A stretch of 64,000 nucleotides of DNA, taken from Puniceicoccales bacterium Verruco_02. Its GTDB lineage: Bacteria > Verrucomicrobiota > Verrucomicrobiia > Opitutales > Oceanipulchritudinaceae. A model generated the notes under the pieces. That model was not told the DNA's origin, made no database searches, and was given only the letters and a program-made list of their open reading frames with translations. The DNA is taken from positions 1 through 64,000 of the forward strand of contig LVBW01000024.1 of the NCBI GenBank assembly GCA_001604585.1. Direction: 5' to 3'. Below, one piece after another: positions 61,996 to 64,000 of the stretch (positions are counted from its first letter, which is position 1; every line of letters starts with the position of its first letter). The translations under genes were made by a program, and so were the position numbers.

Positions 61996-62861
61996 AGCCG
62001 CGCAGCAAATCCCTTACGTTAAACTTGGCCAAGGCGCTCAATTATGCGCTCCTGCTCCTCGCCTGCCTTGTCACCCTTACGCCCTTTTACTGGCTTCTTG
62101 TTGCGGCATTTAAGAAGAGCGAGGACTTCTTCGCGCACACCTTCCTGCCCAAGGGCGATGGCTTCCTCGGGGTGGCTTGGTACAAGCTCACACTGGATAA
62201 TTTCTCGCGAATTTTCACAGAGCTGGACTTTGCCAACAACATCCTTAACTCCGTGTTCCTTGCCAGCAGCACGGCCGTCATATCCACCATCACGGCGGCA
62301 ATGGGCGGCTACGCGCTGGCCAAGTACGAGTTCCGTGGGCGGGACTTTATCATGGGCATAGTCCTCGCCGCGCTCATCATTCCCGCTCCCCTCTTGCTCG
62401 CCCCCGGCTATCAGCTCCTTTACCACCTGCACTTACTGGATAGCTACGGGGGCCTGCTGCTCCCGGCTGTGGCCCCGGCCTTCGGCGTGTTCCTATTCCG
62501 GCAGGCCATGCTCAACAGCGTGCCCCAGAGCCTGCTCGACAGCGCCCGGATAGACGGCTGCGGAGAGCTTCACTGCTTCTGGGTCATAGTGCTGCCCCTT
62601 GTGCGGCCAATGGTGGGCGCGTATCTCTTAATCACCTTCCTTGGCAGTTGGAACAACTTCATCCAGCCGCAGATAATCCTTCAGGACGCGGACAAGTTCC
62701 CCCTCTCGGTGGCCCTAGCCAGTCTTCAGACTGCCTACCGTGCCGAGTACGGCATGATTACGGCGGGCACTCTTGTTTCGATAGCACCCCTTGCCGCGCT
62801 GTTCCTGCTCCTGCAAAAGGAATTTATTAGCGGTCTTACCTCCGGCGCAGTCAAGGGCTGA
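61992..62861 (+). CDS. Sugar ABC transporter permease 2 (MalG/UgpE type)
   Basis: Second permease (289 aa) with six helices. The start at 61992 gives MKPRSKSLTLNLAKALNYAL, preceded by GGGGGAAG. The longer open frame in this register is unused because it would cross the first permease. Helix 1 leads to TLTPFYWLLVAAFK, and the EAA-type loop is DSARIDGCGELHCFWVIVLP. With permease 1 it forms the membrane channel of the importer. Confidence 0.92.
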   Translation: MKPRSKSLTLNLAKALNYALLLLACLVTLTPFYWLLVAAFKKSEDFFAHTFLPKGDGFLGVAWYKLTLDNFSRIFTELDFANNILNSVFLASSTAVISTITAAMGGYALAKYEFRGRDFIMGIVLAALIIPAPLLLAPGYQLLYHLHLLDSYGGLLLPAVAPAFGVFLFRQAMLNSVPQSLLDSARIDGCGELHCFWVIVLPLVRPMVGAYLLITFLGSWNNFIQPQIILQDADKFPLSVALASLQTAYRAEYGMITAGTLVSIAPLAALFLLLQKEFISGLTSGAVKG

Positions 62862-62901
62862 CATGACACCCTATTCACACCCCATTCCAAACAATTGACC
62901 A

Positions 62902-64000
62902 ATGGCAAGCGTCACGCTCCAGAACCTTGTGAAGAACTACGGCGATGCGAAGCGGCCTCTTCTGGCCGTTAAGGGCATAAATCTGGAAATACGCGACCGC
63001 GAGTTCATGGTGTTCGTCGGCCCTTCGGGCTGCGGCAAGAGCACGACTCTGCGCATGATAGCGGGCCTTGAGGACATTAGCTCCGGCCATGTCCTCATCG
63101 AGGGGCGGAAAATGAACGACGTGCTGCCCAAGGATCGCGACATAGCGATGGTGTTCCAGAACTACGCCCTGTATCCGCACATGAGCGTGTACGACAACAT
63201 GGCCTTTGCGCTGAAGCTGCGGCACTTCCCGGCGGCGGACATTCGCCAGCGGGTACTCTCAACGGCGGCCACTCTGGGCATCGAAGAGGAACAACTTAAG
63301 CGCCTGCCGCGGACTCTTTCGGGCGGGCAACGCCAACGCGTGGCCCTTGGAAGAGCCATAGTGCGCAGCCCCAAGGTCTTCCTCTTTGATGAGCCTTTGT
63401 CCAACCTCGACGCCAAGGCCCGCGTCTCGATGCGTGCCGAGATCGCCAAGCTGCACGATCGACTACAGGCAACCATGATCTACGTCACCCACGATCAGGT
63501 CGAGGCGATGACGATGGGAGAGCGAATCTGCGTGATGAACGAGGGCGAGATCGTGCAGGTGGACGAACCGATGGCCATATACAACCACCCGGTCAACATG
63601 TTCGTGGCGGGCTTCATAGGCAGTCCGCCCATGAACTTCATCCACGGACACATAGCGACTGTCGAAGGCAGGGCGCGCTTTGTGGAGGACAACGAGGATA
63701 TGGACGCGCTGCGCTTCGACATAGGCGAGCGCCTTTCGCTGCGTACGGAGGCATGGCGGGACCGCCCCGTGGTGCTGGGCATCCGCCCGGAGGACATTTA
63801 CGACCACCGCCGCTGCACGGCCAGCCAACCTTCGAGCGGTCAATACGCGAGGGTGGAAATTTCCGAGCCGATGGGTTCGGAGACTTACCTGTATCTCAAC
63901 ACGGGCGCGCATCCGCTAGTGGCCCGCATGGCCAGCAACGACCGCTACCAGACAAACGAGCAGGTGCATCTGCGAATGGACCTGGCCAAGGCGCACTTTT
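62902..64000 (+). CDS. Sugar ABC transporter ATPase (MsmK/UgpC type), 3' truncated
   Basis: ATP-binding subunit of the carbohydrate uptake-1 importer; 366 codons are visible and the reading frame continues beyond the window. Walker A is VGPSGCGKSTT (about residues 39-49), the Q-loop is FQNYALYPHM, the signature is LSGGQRQRVALGRA and Walker B is VFLFDEPLSNLDA. The C-terminal TOBE-type regulatory region begins near residue 240 (FIGSPPMNF, LGIRPEDI). The start ATG at 62902 lies 40 bp after permease 2. Genes encoding the missing beta-glucosidase or xylose metabolism may follow. Confidence 0.94.
   Translation, partial: MASVTLQNLVKNYGDAKRPLLAVKGINLEIRDREFMVFVGPSGCGKSTTLRMIAGLEDISSGHVLIEGRKMNDVLPKDRDIAMVFQNYALYPHMSVYDNMAFALKLRHFPAADIRQRVLSTAATLGIEEEQLKRLPRTLSGGQRQRVALGRAIVRSPKVFLFDEPLSNLDAKARVSMRAEIAKLHDRLQATMIYVTHDQVEAMTMGERICVMNEGEIVQVDEPMAIYNHPVNMFVAGFIGSPPMNFIHGHIATVEGRARFVEDNEDMDALRFDIGERLSLRTEAWRDRPVVLGIRPEDIYDHRRCTASQPSSGQYARVEISEPMGSETYLYLNTGAHPLVARMASNDRYQTNEQVHLRMDLAKAHF

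Overview
The window reads as a chromosomal segment of a Verrucomicrobiota bacterium, most likely of the Opitutales/Puniceicoccales side of the phylum. This is inferred from gene content and not from a marker phylogeny. The support is: a split three-gene proton-translocating transhydrogenase, LL-diaminopimelate aminotransferase (DapL), a TonB-dependent receptor with the 'ELSPFVV' N-terminus seen in Opitutae, a Trp-rich C-terminal domain on a secreted phosphatase, and GC-rich DNA with weak Shine-Dalgarno signals. I see no phage, insertion sequence, CRISPR array or rRNA. Two tRNA genes are present (Val-TAC and Leu-TAG).

Region 1 (about 0-43.6 kb) is mostly housekeeping, in short operons that often change strand. 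From left to right: pntAA-pntAB-pntB; tRNA-Val followed by ilvN-ilvC; a zinc-type znuABC operon with a perfect palindrome at its start; ribF, a PIG-L deacetylase and an HDOD protein; a lipoprotein, a monothiol glutaredoxin and a ferredoxin; a giant tandem-duplicated alkaline phosphatase; an arsenic cluster (two ArsC proteins around ACR3); a SulP transporter; hflX; a NERD protein; thyA; an ExbB/ExbD/TonB-like energy-transduction operon; an Mpv17-like membrane protein; an ACT protein; gcvH; tRNA-Leu; a strongly divergent PurA-like enzyme; a hybrid histidine kinase; a GT39-like membrane protein; coaX; a chemotaxis receptor; queA; panC; dapL; a degenerate SDR fused to a very long charged disordered tail; and a DUF5069 protein.

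Region 2 (43.6-64.0 kb, running off the right edge) is the main discovery: a coherent xyloglucan utilisation locus. It encodes a GH74 xyloglucanase, a TonB-dependent receptor, a LacI-family regulator, a PA14-containing GH31 alpha-xylosidase, a GH95 alpha-L-fucosidase lipoprotein, a GH2 beta-galactosidase with an embedded discoidin module, and a sugar ABC importer (binding protein, two permeases, ATPase). Predicted locations fit a relay. GH74 cuts polymer outside. The receptor brings oligosaccharides into the periplasm. GH95 and GH2 strip fucose and galactose there. The ABC importer carries the trimmed core inward, and the leaderless GH31 removes xylose in the cytoplasm. No beta-glucosidase lies inside the window.

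The locus carries its own candidate cis-code. Three copies of a palindrome built on ATTTAACGNTAAAT lie upstream of the receptor (two copies, 32 bp apart) and of GH31 (one perfect 16-bp copy). In both promoters a TTGAC box sits exactly 6 nt before the palindrome. A different LacI-type palindrome lies upstream of lacI itself. This suggests one regulator controlling both transcription units plus autoregulation.
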